A stretch of 64,000 bases of DNA from Turnera subulata. Its lineage: Eukaryota; Streptophyta; Magnoliopsida; Malpighiales; Passifloraceae. The position numbers and the translations under genes were made by a program. The stretch lies in the NCBI GenBank assembly GCA_028386065.3, contig JAKUCV010003186.1:43600-107599 (forward strand). The letters run 5' to 3'. The notes under the pieces were generated by a model that saw only the letters and a program-made list of their open reading frames with translations, searched no databases and was not told the origin of the DNA. Positions 45,199 to 56,450 of this stretch are shown here, in pieces. Position 1 is the first letter of the stretch. Every line of letters starts with the position of its first letter.

Positions 45199-47343
45199 GA
45201 ACAATAGCCTTGGCATTAGAGTGGAGGAATCTTGAGGTCCTAGACCTGAGTATGAATCATTTTAATGACAGCATTCTATCACTTCTACGAGGAGCTTCCT
45301 CACTCAGGTCCCTAAATATAGCGGAGAATTCATTGACGGGATCGGTCCAAATTAATGGTGAAGTACTTTACACATCTCCACACCAAAATTGAAATGCTTT
45401 CTTTGGAGCAAGCTTTTTTCTTTCTTTCCTTGACAAAAATATGATGCTCTACCTATTCCACATTCGATAACTCTTTCCGTCCAGATTTAGGTTCTTTGAG
45501 GAACTTAGAGAAGCTGGAGCTGAGCTATAACTATGAACTAAAAAATTTCATCAATCCAAGAGGTAAGCACATCTTTCAAAAAGCTCAATTAACATGGGAA
45601 CAAATGGAATGAAACTCCTAAAATTTGATAATCTTTATTGTTTGCGATAACTGTGCACTAAACACTCCGCTAGAAATCCTACTCTTCTGGAAACATATAG
45701 TGCACAAAATAGGCACTGATGAAAACAGGGTTTTTCATTTAGTATTGTCTGTAAAAGAATTTTTCCATTACACTTTTCTATTGAAAACTATATCATTCAG
45801 GCTTTTGACTACCAGATATTATTCGTTTGCGCACGTTGAAGACCTTAAATCTGGATTTTACCGGCATTGATGGGAGCAATCTACTAAAATCAGTGGGTGG
45901 GTTGCCATCCCTTAAGACCCTGTCTTTCAAGTGTACCTCCCAAACAGTTGATCAGGTCCCTCAAGGTATGCTTTTGCTTCTGTATCGAAAAAAATATATG
46001 TATTCCTGTCAGTTCGATGGATGTCAGCAACAACCATTTCTCAGGAATGCTTCCAAGATGGTTGGGCAATTTTTCAGGTATACAAGCAATTGACTTTTCA
46101 AAGAATCATTTTGAGGGTTCCATTCCGGGAGAAATTTGCAATTTGGATCAGCTTGAGTTCCTTGACCTCTCTGAAAACAACCTCTCTGGTTCAATACCAT
46201 CCTGCACCAACTTGCCAAGGATATCTCATGTTCATTTGTACCAAAACCAATTCAGCGGTCCATTGACATACGCATTCTTTAACAGTACCAACCTGGTTAC
46301 ATTGGATCTTCGAGAGAACCAGTTGACAGGCACAGTTCCAAATTGGATTAGCAGCCTATCAAAACTGAGCGTTCTTCTTCTCAAAGGTAATAATTTTCGT
46401 GGTGATTTACCCTATAGAGCTATACTTGTTAAGACAATTGTGCATATTGGATCTTTCACAAAACATGTTTACTGGTCGACTGCCCTCATGTTTGAGGAAC
46501 ATAAACTTCATGGCCTTTTGGATTAAAAATGAAGCAGTGTCTGGTAAATTAAGTTTGGACTCCGGAGAAGACTCATCATTGTTGTCAGTAGGCAGAAAAA
46601 AGTTAGCTCAACAGGGAATCTTTCTTATTGAAAAGACATTGTGGCCAGTGATCAGCGTTGAAGAAGTCATAGAATTCACAACCAAAAAATCTTACTATAC
46701 TTACAAGGATTCTATCCTTAATTACATGTCTGGTGTAGATCTCTCTTGCAACAGATTTACAGGTGAAATTCCGCAAGAATTTGGAAATATGAAAGGCCTG
46801 CGTGCACTAAACCTGTCACACAACAATCTCACCGGAGCTATCCCCTCAACATTCTCCAACTTGGAGCAGATAGAGAGTTTGGATCTTTCTGACAATGGCC
46901 TGAGTGGTGGAATCCCACAGCAACTAACAGAATTGTACTCTTTGTCTGTCTTTCGTGTTGCATATAACAACCTGTCAGGTAAAACACCAGAGATGAAAGG
47001 CCAATTTGGAACTTTTGACCAAACAAGTAACGAGGGCAATCCTCTTCTCTGTGGACCTCCATTGCGGAATAATTGTATGGAAAAGTCACAGCTAGCATCA
47101 GGGCTTGATGATTCCAGCGACAATCAAGAAAGTGATGGGCTTATGGACATGGGAGCTTTCTGCATATGCTTTGGGTTATCTTACACGACTGTGGTGGTAA
47201 CCATTGCAACTGTTCTCTGCATAAATCCATATTGGCGACGCCTTTGGTTTTACTTCATTGAGATGTTCGTTAGCACTTGCTACTACTTTGTTGTAAATAG
47301 TTTTCATAAGCTCTGTCCATTTTTTTATGGTTTTGGAAACTGA
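45199..47343 (+). pseudogene. Receptor-like protein copy with deletions and a frameshift
   Basis: Paralogue of the gene at 22092-33663. It keeps exon 2 (45199-45357), exon 3 (45485-45562) and exon 4 (45816-45965) with the same lengths and GT-AG sites. Exon 1 with the signal peptide is missing. Intron 4 runs directly into the middle of exon 6 (about 46015, MDVSNNHFSGMLPRWLGN), so exon 5 and roughly 970 bp of exon 6 are deleted. The LRR part is open to about 46410, where a frameshift (GDLPYRA against GDLPAELCLL in the intact gene) moves it into the frame that ends at 47343. The C-terminus with membrane helix is preserved (SYTTVVVTIATVLCI). It cannot give a normal receptor; a short transcript is possible. 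Confidence 0.9.
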
Positions 47344-47398
47344 GAGTTTGTTTGCTTTGTCTGTCTTCAGTTTGTCGTTTGTACTAGTATGCTGCTTT

Positions 47399-47530
47399 TG
47401 GTAAACAATTTAGTTCCGTTTAAGCAGGTCTCACGCTTAATTCCTTGTGTATGCAAAAAAAATTCTGTTGGGTGACTCACCCACCATATATAGCCAGATG
47501 AACGACCTGGGTCGGAGTGAGATTAGTCAG
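47399..47530 (+). mobile_element. Degraded tRNA-derived SINE
   Basis: Shares TTTAAGC.GGTCTCA, GTGTATGCAAAAAAA and GACTCACCCACCATA blocks with the full SINE at 56451-56631. The left (box A) end is degraded. Confidence 0.65.
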
Positions 47531-47663
47531 GAATAAAACTATTCAAGAAGGTAGCAATATTATTGTTTCGAATTGGATCATCGGCAGCTTTTTGTTCTTT
47601 CTCTCCTTCCTCAGTACATCTCTCATCAATATATCCATTATAACTAAGTTCAGGGATTCAGTA

Positions 47664-49262
47664 TTACATTCGACTGATCATCCCTGAGCCCATGGCTTTG
47701 GCAATTTCTCTAAGGACAAACTTCTTTACTTTTCCTGTTGATGTCTTTGGAAGATCTTCTTTGAACACCAATGTCTTGGGCACCATATAATGAGGCATCT
47801 TTTCCCTGCAAAAATCTATTAACTCCTCCTCACTAATTTTATGCCCATCCTTCAAATTCACAAATGCACAAGGTGTCTCCCCCCAGAACTCATCAGGCCT
47901 AGCCACCACAGCTGCTTCATTTACAGCCGGATTCGCATACAACACAGACTCGATCTCTAGGCTGCTTATGTTCTCCCCGCCACTTATAATCACATCTTTA
48001 GATCGATCCTTGATCTCTAAGTAACCATCTGGGTGCATCACCCCAACATCTCCTGTGTAGAACCAGCCTCTATCGTCCATGCACTTTGATGTAGCTTCAG
48101 GGTCCTTGAGATAGCCCAACATCACACACCCACCTCTCAAGACAACCTCACCTCGTGTTAATCCATCTCTTTTCACACTCACTCCTGTCTTGATATCCAC
48201 CACATCTACCTCAGTGAACCCAGCAACCTTAACCCCTTGTCTTGCCTTAACTTTTGATTTGTCCCTGGCCGGAAGCACATCCCATTGTGGCTTCCATGCG
48301 CAAGAAACCACATGCCCTCCTGTTTCAGTCAACCCATACCCGTGGCTAACCACAAAACCCAGTGACTCTATCCTCAACAGCACCGCGGATGGCGGCGGAG
48401 CCCCGGCCGTGGAGACATGGACCTTGTGCTTGAGTGGTTGGTTTGTGGGAGAATTTGTAAGCATTTTTAGCACCACAGGAGCAGCACACATGTGGGTGAC
48501 ACCATGCTTGTTGATCAAGGAATAGATTGTTATCCCCCAAGAGAAGCTCCACCCATTGGCATGGAAAATGGGGAGAGTCCACAAAAACACAGGCTGTTTT
48601 GGTACACACCAATCAACCAAGGAAGCCATGGACACTAGAAACATCCCTCTATGACAGTGGACCACACCTTTTGGGGATGAAGTTGTACCTGATGTGTAGT
48701 TTAGTACCATAGGGTCCCATTCACTTCTAGGACGAACCCACCTGAAGTTATGATCACCCTTCTCCACCAAACTCTCATAAGTGCAAAAGAAGCCAAGGCC
48801 CGATGATGATGATGATGGTTCCTCATTGATCAGGACCAAGGTAGGGCGAGGAGTGCTTGGAGGAAACAAGGATAGGGCTTCAAGGACTACATTACTTGAG
48901 AGGCAATCAACAAACACAAGCCTTGACTCGCTATGGAGGAGAAGTATGGAGATTGTGCGAGCATCAAGGCGTGTGTTGATGTTGTTGAGGATGGCACCGG
49001 ACATGGGCACCGCAAACTGAAGCTCGTACATGGCCGGGATGTTGGGAGCCACCACCGAGACAACCTGGCCGGGAGCGATCCCTGCCGAGGTTGATAGAGA
49101 TGATGCCACTTGAAGACACCGGCGGTAGGTCTGTGACCATGTGTAGGTTGTGTTGTTGTAGACAATGGAGGGGCAATCGCCATAGACGGTAGCAGCTCTT
49201 TCCAAGAAAGATAGTGGCGTATGCGGGGAAGTGCTTGCCGGCCTTGGCTTGAGCTGGTCCAT
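47664..49262 (-). CDS. Peroxisomal acyl-activating enzyme (AMP-binding acyl-CoA synthetase)
   Basis: Single-exon, 532 aa, somewhat short for the plant clade that includes AAE1, AAE11/12 and benzoate-CoA ligase (about 550-570 aa). The family activates a carboxylic acid with ATP to an acyl-adenylate, then makes the CoA thioester. Visible motifs: the AMP-binding loop YTSGTTSSPKG (189-199), FHANGW (234-239), GYGLTETGG (308-316), YTGD (402-405), KDRSKDVIISGGENIS (418-433) and the catalytic-lysine region PKTSTGKVKK (505-514, Lys511). The C-terminus ends SRM, a usable type 1 peroxisomal targeting signal. The substrate cannot be told from sequence; short- or branched-chain or aromatic acids are known for relatives. 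A TATA box lies 46 bp upstream. No stops or frameshifts are seen. The nearest neighbour, upstream in the minus direction, is the copia element at 49802. Confidence 0.93.
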   Translation of the reverse strand: MDQLKPRPASTSPHTPLSFLERAATVYGDCPSIVYNNTTYTWSQTYRRCLQVASSLSTSAGIAPGQVVSVVAPNIPAMYELQFAVPMSGAILNNINTRLDARTISILLLHSESRLVFVDCLSSNVVLEALSLFPPSTPRPTLVLINEEPSSSSSGLGFFCTYESLVEKGDHNFRWVRPRSEWDPMVLNYTSGTTSSPKGVVHCHRGMFLVSMASLVDWCVPKQPVFLWTLPIFHANGWSFSWGITIYSLINKHGVTHMCAAPVVLKMLTNSPTNQPLKHKVHVSTAGAPPPSAVLLRIESLGFVVSHGYGLTETGGHVVSCAWKPQWDVLPARDKSKVKARQGVKVAGFTEVDVVDIKTGVSVKRDGLTRGEVVLRGGCVMLGYLKDPEATSKCMDDRGWFYTGDVGVMHPDGYLEIKDRSKDVIISGGENISSLEIESVLYANPAVNEAAVVARPDEFWGETPCAFVNLKDGHKISEEELIDFCREKMPHYMVPKTLVFKEDLPKTSTGKVKKFVLREIAKAMGSGMISRM

Positions 49263-49307
49263 TTTTATGCTAGTTTGAGTTGGATATGGTAAATATTGAC
49301 ATGAACC

Positions 49308-49315
49308 TTTATATA
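49308..49315 (-). promoter_or_regulatory. TATA box of the acyl-activating enzyme gene
   Basis: Minus strand TATATAAA within CCCTATATAAAGG, 46 bp before the ATG at 49262. Confidence 0.75.
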
Positions 49316-49796
49316 GGGATTTGGTAGCTAGCCTCCGGCAACTACATTAATTATACACCCAACTACTTTTCTTACTAGTAGTAATGAGTTAATTTGTACA
49401 AATTTCAAATGACTATCGTCATACATAAATAGTCAACTCAGCTTGATAACGATTTGTTGATCCTGCAACTATAACTACCCAAATCTCCTATCCCAATCAC
49501 AAGATCATCGACCATAAAAAAATAAAATCATAATAGTACCAGTTGCCTGAAACACGCTTACAAGTTACAAGTAGCTCTCAAAGGTGCAGGCCATGTAGAC
49601 CGAGCAAATTTGTGGCATTTACTAGCCTACTAATCAGTTGTGCAAAGTACAAAATCTTGTTTATTGACGCCCTCCTCTTGTATGAACCAATTAGTCTCTG
49701 ATGCTTAGGAGGCAGAAGAGAAGTCTTCCGGAACTTTGTAATGTAATATTCGTGATGTTAATAGTTTTTCCCCATTTATTTACCAAGAAAATCTTG
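49316..49796. other. Intergenic
   Basis: Upstream region of the acyl-activating enzyme gene. No further gene or element recognised. Confidence 0.6.
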
Positions 49797-49801
49797 TTAA
49801 G

Positions 49802-50041
49802 TGTTATGAAACGGCATGACGGATGTCATGCCTACCTAAAAAATAATCAGACTACCTAATGGCCCCTTCCCCCTTTTTTTTCATATATAAATATTGATGT
49901 ATTATGCAGTGAAGTTAAGGAATGAAATATACCGAGCTTGAGCTCCTTTTTCTTCATCCTCTCTGAGTCATTTACTTCTCCATCTCCTGCCTTCCATCTT
50001 CTTCTTAATTTTCACTCTATTAAAACACTTGTTTTATTACA
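49802..50041 (+). repeat. 5' LTR of the copia element
   Basis: Contains CATATATAAATATTG as TATA box (about 49883-49897). Nearly identical to the 3' LTR. Confidence 0.92.
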
Positions 50042-51990
50042 CGTTATCAGCACGACTCTACCCACAACTGAACAGAAAATTCACACACAAAAAACCGCTG
50101 CAGCAAATACTGGAAAAAGGAAGAACTGCTGCAGAAAATTCACCCCTGTTACTATTCATCAGTAAGCTTTCCGAGCTGTTTCCCGTCGCACCGCTGCCGT
50201 CGGATCCGCCTCGACCCGCTTCCTTCTGCACACGACGGTCGTTGCCTCCTGCGCCTCCTCACACAGCCGACACTTGCAGCTCCAGCACACTGCGCGTCAC
50301 AGCCGCCATCGCCGTTCGTCGCTCCGCCTTCTGTAGATGGAGGGCGACCCGTTTTAACGGGTTTGACCCGGGTTTATGTGGAATGGGGCTGGCGGGCTGG
50401 TTTGGTTCATGGGCTGATGGGCCTGTTTTTGGGTCGTGGGCTAGTGCTAAGCCTAGGCTCAGGCAGGCCTGCGATGGGCCCTTTGCCTTGGCCTGGGCTT
50501 GCACTATTCATGGCCCAGTCCAAAAAAAAGGAAAAAATATTTAATTCTGGAAAATATAATTTGGGAAAATAATAATTATTATCATGGAAATAATTTGAAA
50601 ACGATATTATATACCAAAATAATAACTGGATATTAGTATGATATATTATATATTATTGCTGAAAGATTTATCGAGTAAGCATATTTTATATTTTTTTATT
50701 TAAATTTCGATTGGGCTATTAAAAAGGCCCATTGCATTTAATTTCTTACTTTAATTTCTTTTATGTTTTGCTTGGGCTCATAAAAGGCCCATCGCATTTA
50801 ATTTTCGGTTGTTTATTTTTAATTGGGCTAATTAATAAAAGGCCTATGTTTATTTATTTTAATTAAGTCTTTTATTTATTTAATTATGTTACTTGAATTT
50901 GAGGCCCTTAAAATTTCCGGAAGAAATTTATCATGGGCATTAATGTTGATAGCCTAGAAGATTCAAAAAGGGCAAAGACTGGATGTCTTACTGTAAAAAG
51001 ATCCCGCAGATCTTTGAAAAATGGGAGAAAAATACGGCCACTAGAAGATAAATATTCTCCCGAAAATTTATTGCAAGTGGATGCGATTGTATATGATAAT
51101 TCTGGTCATGGCTATGAACATTCAATTGGTCACAAATAGGCCTTATAACAAAGTACATATTAAGTGATTATTAAAGTGTCCTTGAAGGGCAAATCTAATA
51201 TTGATGACCATAATATTTGGAAATTCTTATTATCTTGCTTACCCTGAAGGTGCAAGTTAATCTATTTTGAATGATTTTATTTTTATGTTCAGCTTTATCA
51301 TTTTTGTTATGTTTATTATATTATGTTTATCTTTATTACTGCTTAATTCTTTAAATGTGAACATGAAATTGTTGTTTCTTGAATAATGACCCGGGCATTT
51401 GTCCTGAAGACAATGCAATGATGTATTCCGTACTTAATAAACGAAAATTATTCATATGAAAGTATAATCTCACAATGAAAAAAAAAAGTTTAATACGCTC
51501 CAGAAGGGCATGGGTTTTTAATGTGCTCCTGAAGAGCCACATTTCTCCTACCCAAAGTGCAACAGTATTCAAGGAGGAGTGAAAAACTGTATGTGAATAC
51601 TGTTGGATCTACCTATACTATATATACCCCAACAACAGATGAATAAACTGTGATGAACACAAGCTTAACTATGATCTAGAAGATCATATGTTTATGCTCT
51701 GGAAGAGCATAAAGTCCTGAAGAGTACAAAATATTCATGTTTACAGTAATAAAAGAAATCATTGTGGATCCCATCGGATTGATTTTGCTCCATTCCCTGA
51801 AGCGAATGTGACAGTGTAATTATAATTGTGCCCGTTGCCGTGGACAGAGGATAAAATTGTTCTGACTATTATGACCATGAAGGTTATGACAATGGCAAGG
51901 CTAAAGGAAAAATGCATATTATTATTGCATAAGGGATTCATTACTTGAGGACATCCACATAGAGGAATAGTTCTCATACATAAGATGAAC
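50042..51990 (+). other. Leader and decayed gag region of the copia element
   Basis: No intact gag. A GC-rich leader (50160-50530) is followed by an AT-rich part and then scattered short words such as CTGAAGAGC and CTCCAGAAGGGC (51480-51730). A Gly/Asn/His-type stretch around 51760-51960 resembles the C-terminal part of copia gag in broken frames. A short open frame at 50933-51139 matches nothing I know. Confidence 0.45.
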
Positions 51991-51997
51991 AAATTAT

Positions 51998-52681
51998 TTA
52001 TCGGTTGGGTACAACATTGATCCTAAAAATTTGGGCCTCATTATTGATGTTGACCCTAACACTGTCGTTCCAAGAGAACCACATACCACCCATGTTGTTT
52101 TCTCTAGGTTTCTCAAACCGATTCGTTGGAGGAAAACGAAGTGGAATCACACCATGATTCTCTCCTGCTTGCCACAAAGTCTCAGTAATCAGTACCATGT
52201 TAGGCTTGTACTGATTCTTCAGATCCCTTAAGGTACACATAAAGTCTTGAGACCTTCTTGCTACACCCCTGCAATTCCACAGTAAAAGTCGTACCTTAGG
52301 CCATGTAGGTGGTAACCCAGTCACCCTTGGGACGCTCCGAGCCATCATGGAAACCTGATAATAACTGCTTTGATTTAAAATTTGACATAAAGGCTCTAGC
52401 TGAAATTCCTGCAGTCTATTAGATATGAAAAACATAATAGAGTTAGCCGAGCCACAAAAGGAAGCTCTTAGATTGCTTTGGTCCTCTAGGAAGAATGTTT
52501 CTTCCATAGGAGTTACAAAGAACCTAGATGAATATAGTTCATCAACAAACACTAAACGAGGAATTCTCGCCAGATCATTCGGTAATTCCTCTTGCTGCTC
52601 ATTCACTATGCTATAAGCTAACCTATTTCTTCTTCCTAGAGAGGCACCCTCAACAAAGAAAACAGTAGTTGGGGAAGGCAT
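51998..52681 (-). CDS. EEP-fusion protein, copy B (inside a copia element, antisense)
   Basis: Intact 227-codon ORF, the same length as copy A (2908-3591) and 163 of 227 residues identical without gaps; most differences are conservative (I/V/L, E/D, S/T, R/K). The longest identical block covers about residues 41-67 (from PRLVFVDELYSSRFF to ETFFLED). The EEP part shows LLWNCRGVARRSQDF, PNMVLITET and GGMWFSWNDSV, then stops where copy A stops, lacking the last catalytic motifs. A TATA box (TATAAGAAGG, minus, 52740-52749) lies 59 bp upstream of the ATG. The surrounding copia pol is full of stops, so an open frame here stands out. Codon use is less GC-rich than in copy A. The function is unknown; possible roles are nucleic-acid binding or a decoy of LINE endonuclease, both speculative. 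Confidence 0.75.
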   Translation of the reverse strand: MPSPTTVFFVEGASLGRRNRLAYSIVNEQQEELPNDLARIPRLVFVDELYSSRFFVTPMEETFFLEDQSNLRASFCGSANSIMFFISNRLQEFQLEPLCQILNQSSYYQVSMMARSVPRVTGLPPTWPKVRLLLWNCRGVARRSQDFMCTLRDLKNQYKPNMVLITETLWQAGENHGVIPLRFPPTNRFEKPRENNMGGMWFSWNDSVRVNINNEAQIFRINVVPNR

Positions 52682-52739
52682 TTCTCTTGTCTTGTTGATT
52701 TTTCTGAATTTTCTGCATCTTCCTGTCTCAACCGCCTCC

Positions 52740-52749
52740 CCTTCTTATA
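52740..52749 (-). promoter_or_regulatory. TATA box of EEP-fusion copy B
   Basis: Minus strand TATAAGAAGG within GACTATAAGAAGG, 59 bp upstream of the start codon. Confidence 0.5.
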
Positions 52750-52989
52750 GTCTAAGATTAGACAGCTAGGTGTCAGTTTTTTCAAATTGTGGACCCTTTT
52801 TCTGTCTCTGAAAAGATCCAAAAGTTTTTCAGTAATTAAAACTTTGCATTATTTGTCAGTAAACTGCAAAGCTTTTCTATCTTCGAAGTTTTGCTTTTGG
52901 AAAAGTTTGCCACTACTTTAATTATTTTTCAATAATTCTGATCTTTTCCGACATGAGTGGCAGATATAAGCCTAAAATTGGCACATATA

Positions 52990-53275
52990 TTGTAGCCTGA
53001 AGCTAGCAATCTAAGTTATTAAACTTACCATATCCAGCCAGAAGCTGGAATACACTAGCCTAAAGCTAGTAATTTTTAAGTTTTTAAATACACAGTTTGC
53101 ACAATCCGAAGCTGAGACCAACTAGAAGTTGGCTGATAAACATGTAATTTATAGCTAGTATGCCCCAGCCAGAAGCTGATAAATAATCTTCCTAAGTCAT
53201 CATATCCAGCCTGAAGCTGGCATATATATATAGCAGCCTGAAGCTGGCACCAACTTGAAGTTGGTACATGGATAT
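52990..53275. repeat. Degenerate AGCCTGAAGCTGGC hairpin repeats
   Basis: About nine variants of AGCC(T/A)GAAGCTGG / CCAACT(T/A)GAAGTTGG, each a short imperfect palindrome, scattered over 290 bp (for example about 52994, 53036, 53057, 53119, 53163, 53208, 53236, 53250). Confidence 0.75.
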
Positions 53276-53689
53276 ATTGTTTGGCTTGACCGGTTGGGCC
53301 ATCTCGGGTCAATAATGATGCACAAAATTTATTTGGTCATTCATTGAGAAACCAGAAATTTTACAATCAATGAATTTCCATGTATTTGTTTGCTGCGAAA
53401 TTAATAATACAGCCTTCCTAAGATGAGATTGGCCTAGACCAGCAAGTTTGGGATTAATTCTGGGATATGAACGCGGACTGATAAATCCGCTGTGTTGACC
53501 ATCTAGGTAATTTTTACGATGCATCGACTAGATGGTCCATTGTGTGACGCAAGTTGGCATTGTGCGCACTTGTTTTAATGATTAAGCCACTTGCGGGTAC
53601 ATATCCCTAATTATGTTATTAGACTATATGTCTAAATAATGCTGGTATATTTCTTCAATGGATAATGTATATCATTGGAAATAAACCCA

Positions 53690-55300
53690 AACAGATCTGG
53701 GGGAACATTGACAATTGATTGCAGGACCATTGATGAAATATGACTATTTGAGAAAATGGTATTTTACATGCAGCAACACTTATGTGCATCAAGCCAAACA
53801 AAAGGTCTCCCCATTTAATTGGTTCATGGTCACTAGTAACACCCATCTTCGGACCATTGGTTATATAGTATATAATGCTCCACCACAGCATAGTAAAATT
53901 GGTCCTTAAAGAAGGTTGGGAATAGATGTTGTGTATAAAAATCTCCATCAATTACAAAGTAATTGAAACCATTGATTAATGATTGGAGATTTGTTTATTG
54001 TTAATTTGGTGAAAGAGTTTACCCAACATCAGGGGGAGAAAATAAGCAGCTGGATCAAGATATTATTGAAATACATTATCAATATATAGTTGTTGATCCT
54101 CAAACGAATTTGTGTGAACATGAAGTTCAGAAGATGATTCATTTGCAACATATTAGTAAGTCAATTGCCAGACATATTTATTGATTTGAAAAGTGTGACC
54201 ATACCAGCTGCATATGCTCCTGTTCAAATTAATATTCTAGAAGAACAAGTATAGTATGCAAATGAATCTAAAGTACGCATAAAGCGTAGAATATACTCGG
54301 TTCCAAAAGAAAAGAAATTCACGATAGAGAAAAAGGAGCAAAGAAATAAGATGGCCCCAGTAAGAAAATAAGGCCTCCAGTAGAGGTTTGAATTAAAAGT
54401 CCTCCAAAAGAGGTTGGTTTTCTGACATAAATTGATAAAGTAACTCAGGTCTCTAAAATAAATGAGCATGATGAGATCTCAATTACTGTATCAGAAATAA
54501 GATGGAACCGACGTAAAATAACCGTCGACGGAATACTATTTTTATTTATTTTATATAGCGCTACATCTTAAAATGAGGATCATGAACCTACATCTGTTGA
54601 TGAATGTAGGCGCAGAAAGATTGGCCAAACAAAAAAACAAAAGACATAAGGCTGCGTTAGACTCGCTTGTGAAGCGAGAGATTTTTCGGACCTGTAGTCC
54701 GTACACCAGAAGGTGTAAAATTAATCGGTCGTAAAATGGGTATTTGTGCGGAAAAGATAATTAGATATAAAAGGTTTTTATAGCACAAGGTTTTACCCAA
54801 ACGACCTGATATTAATTATGAAGAGAAACACTCCCCTGTGGTGGATGCAATTATTTTTATAAGTCTAGCATTATAGAAAAGAATTAAAAATGCATCTAAT
54901 GAATGCTTCTACAGCCTACTATGGATCCATAAGTCGTGAAATATACATGAAGATCCCTGAAGGATCCAAGTTGCCTGAAGCAACTAATTCCCGGGAAATT
55001 ACAAAATTTGGAGTTAATCTTTACATGATCATTATGAGTATGGATAAATTTATGTTGATATGTTTAGTGATTGGAACTCCAGAAGAAGCTTCCAAATACC
55101 ATGCTATTAGACAGGTCCTGGAGTACCCTGTCTGAGTACAATATGTATTGCTTGTAACATAAAGCCTGAAGCTTTTGACTTAGGACCTATTGGGAAGATA
55201 TGTATTTGCTCTTATCTTCGGGAAATAACAAATATGTAATCCTATAAACCCAAAAGAGAGTATGGTTGACTTTTGCAGATGTAGATCCCTTATTTAGTCC
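53690..55300 (+). pseudogene. Copia integrase and reverse transcriptase remnant
   Basis: Decayed pol of the element at 49802-55908. Integrase end: AGPLMKYDY, then NTHLRTIGYIVYNAPPQHSKIGP (53720-53908) and RRLGIDVVYKN. Linker: NLCEHEVQ and HISKSIARHIY near 54110-54180. Reverse transcriptase start: STAYYGSISREIYMKIPEGSKLPEATNSREI at about 54905-55000. Stops and frameshifts occur throughout. Confidence 0.8.
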
Positions 55301-55669
55301 ACATAAAGCACAGAAGGACATCAACTACAACTTTACACATGGCATTGCAATATCATTGGGACTACAAAAGCAAGATGACAAGATAGACGCTCCAACGACA
55401 ACAAAAACATGAAGATAATGCTGTCAACTCTGTCCAATTGAAGTAATGATCAGACAAAATACACGTCACCAGAAGCTGACAAGGGCGTTTGGCGTGCAAC
55501 AACATCAAGCAATCAATGGAGGCCAAAATGAGGGGAGTAGAATACGCACTGCACTCTTTTTTCCTTCACCAAGTTTTTATCCCACTGGGTTTTTTCTTGG
55601 TAAGGTTTTTAATAAGGCAGTACTCCATAAACGTATTCTACCTAATATACAATGACATCTAAGGGGGAG

Positions 55670-55908
55670 TGTTATGAAACGGCATGTGGATGTCATGCCC
55701 ACCTAAAAAATAATCAGACTACCTAATGGCCCCTTCCCCCTTTCTTTGCATATATAAATATTGATGTATTATGCAGTGAAGTTAAGTAATGAAATATACC
55801 GAGCTTGAGCTCCTTTTTCTTCGTCCTCTCAGAGTCATTTACTTCTCCATCTCCTGCCTTCCATCTTCTTCTTAATTTTCACTCTATTAAAACACTTGTT
55901 TTATTACA
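55670..55908 (+). repeat. 3' LTR of the copia element
   Basis: Starts TGTTATGAAACGGC after the polypurine tract, ends TTATTACA, followed by TTAAG. Confidence 0.92.
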
Positions 55909-55913
55909 TTAAG

Positions 55914-56433
55914 AGATTTCTTCTTTTATGTTTTGGAAATTCAATGTTTCCTTCCTTGTGTTATTTTTGTTTAGAGAACCCAAAAGATAGATTTCATCGA
56001 ATTAATGATAGAATCATTCAATACATATCTACTCATAACTCAGCCTAGCCTGCATGGATGTCCCATCTCCCATATTTTTTGCTCACCAGAAGATAGGCCC
56101 CAATTGAGTGACAGAATGGGCTATAACATTTATATTTGTTGCCAGACCAGACCAGTAAACACATGGGAACAGTGACTATAACGACAAAGGAACTCATGAG
56201 CAGAATATGACTGACGTGAGGATACACTGGAGGTGGCGTTAATAATAGCAAGTCAAGAACCTTGCATAAGAAGTGTTTATACTAAAATAAAGATCTTATA
56301 TGAACTTTATATAAGGAAAAATAATCTAGTATCAAAAAGAAAAGACACTACAAAAAATTTCCTTGCCTTATTAATTAGGTATCTGAATTTGAAATACTTC
56401 TTTCTAGGTCGATAAAGCCGTGACCGGCAAGAC
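55914..56433. other. Intergenic
   Basis: No gene or element recognised; short open frames only. Confidence 0.5.
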
Positions 56434-56450
56434 AACTAGAACAAAGGCAC

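Larger units (their letters stand above)
49802..55908 (+). mobile_element. Non-autonomous copia element carrying an antisense EEP-fusion gene
   Basis: LTRs of about 240 bp at 49802-50041 and 55670-55908 (TGTTATGAAACGGC to TTATTACA), with roughly 4% difference by eye. Perfect duplication TTAAG (49797-49801 and 55909-55913). Polypurine tract AAGGGGGAG at 55661-55669. Internal sequence after the 5' LTR begins CGTTATCAGCACGA, a PBS form seen in some plant copia elements. The pol region is heavily decayed, although the LTRs are young. Between the gag-like remnant (about 51760-51960) and the integrase remnant (from about 53690) lies the intact antisense ORF 51998-52681. A GC-rich leader occupies about 50160-50530. 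Confidence 0.9.

Noticed and set aside
50029..50544. 171-codon open frame after the copia 5' LTR as gag
   Set aside because: No gag motifs; it runs through a GC-rich leader and starts inside the LTR.
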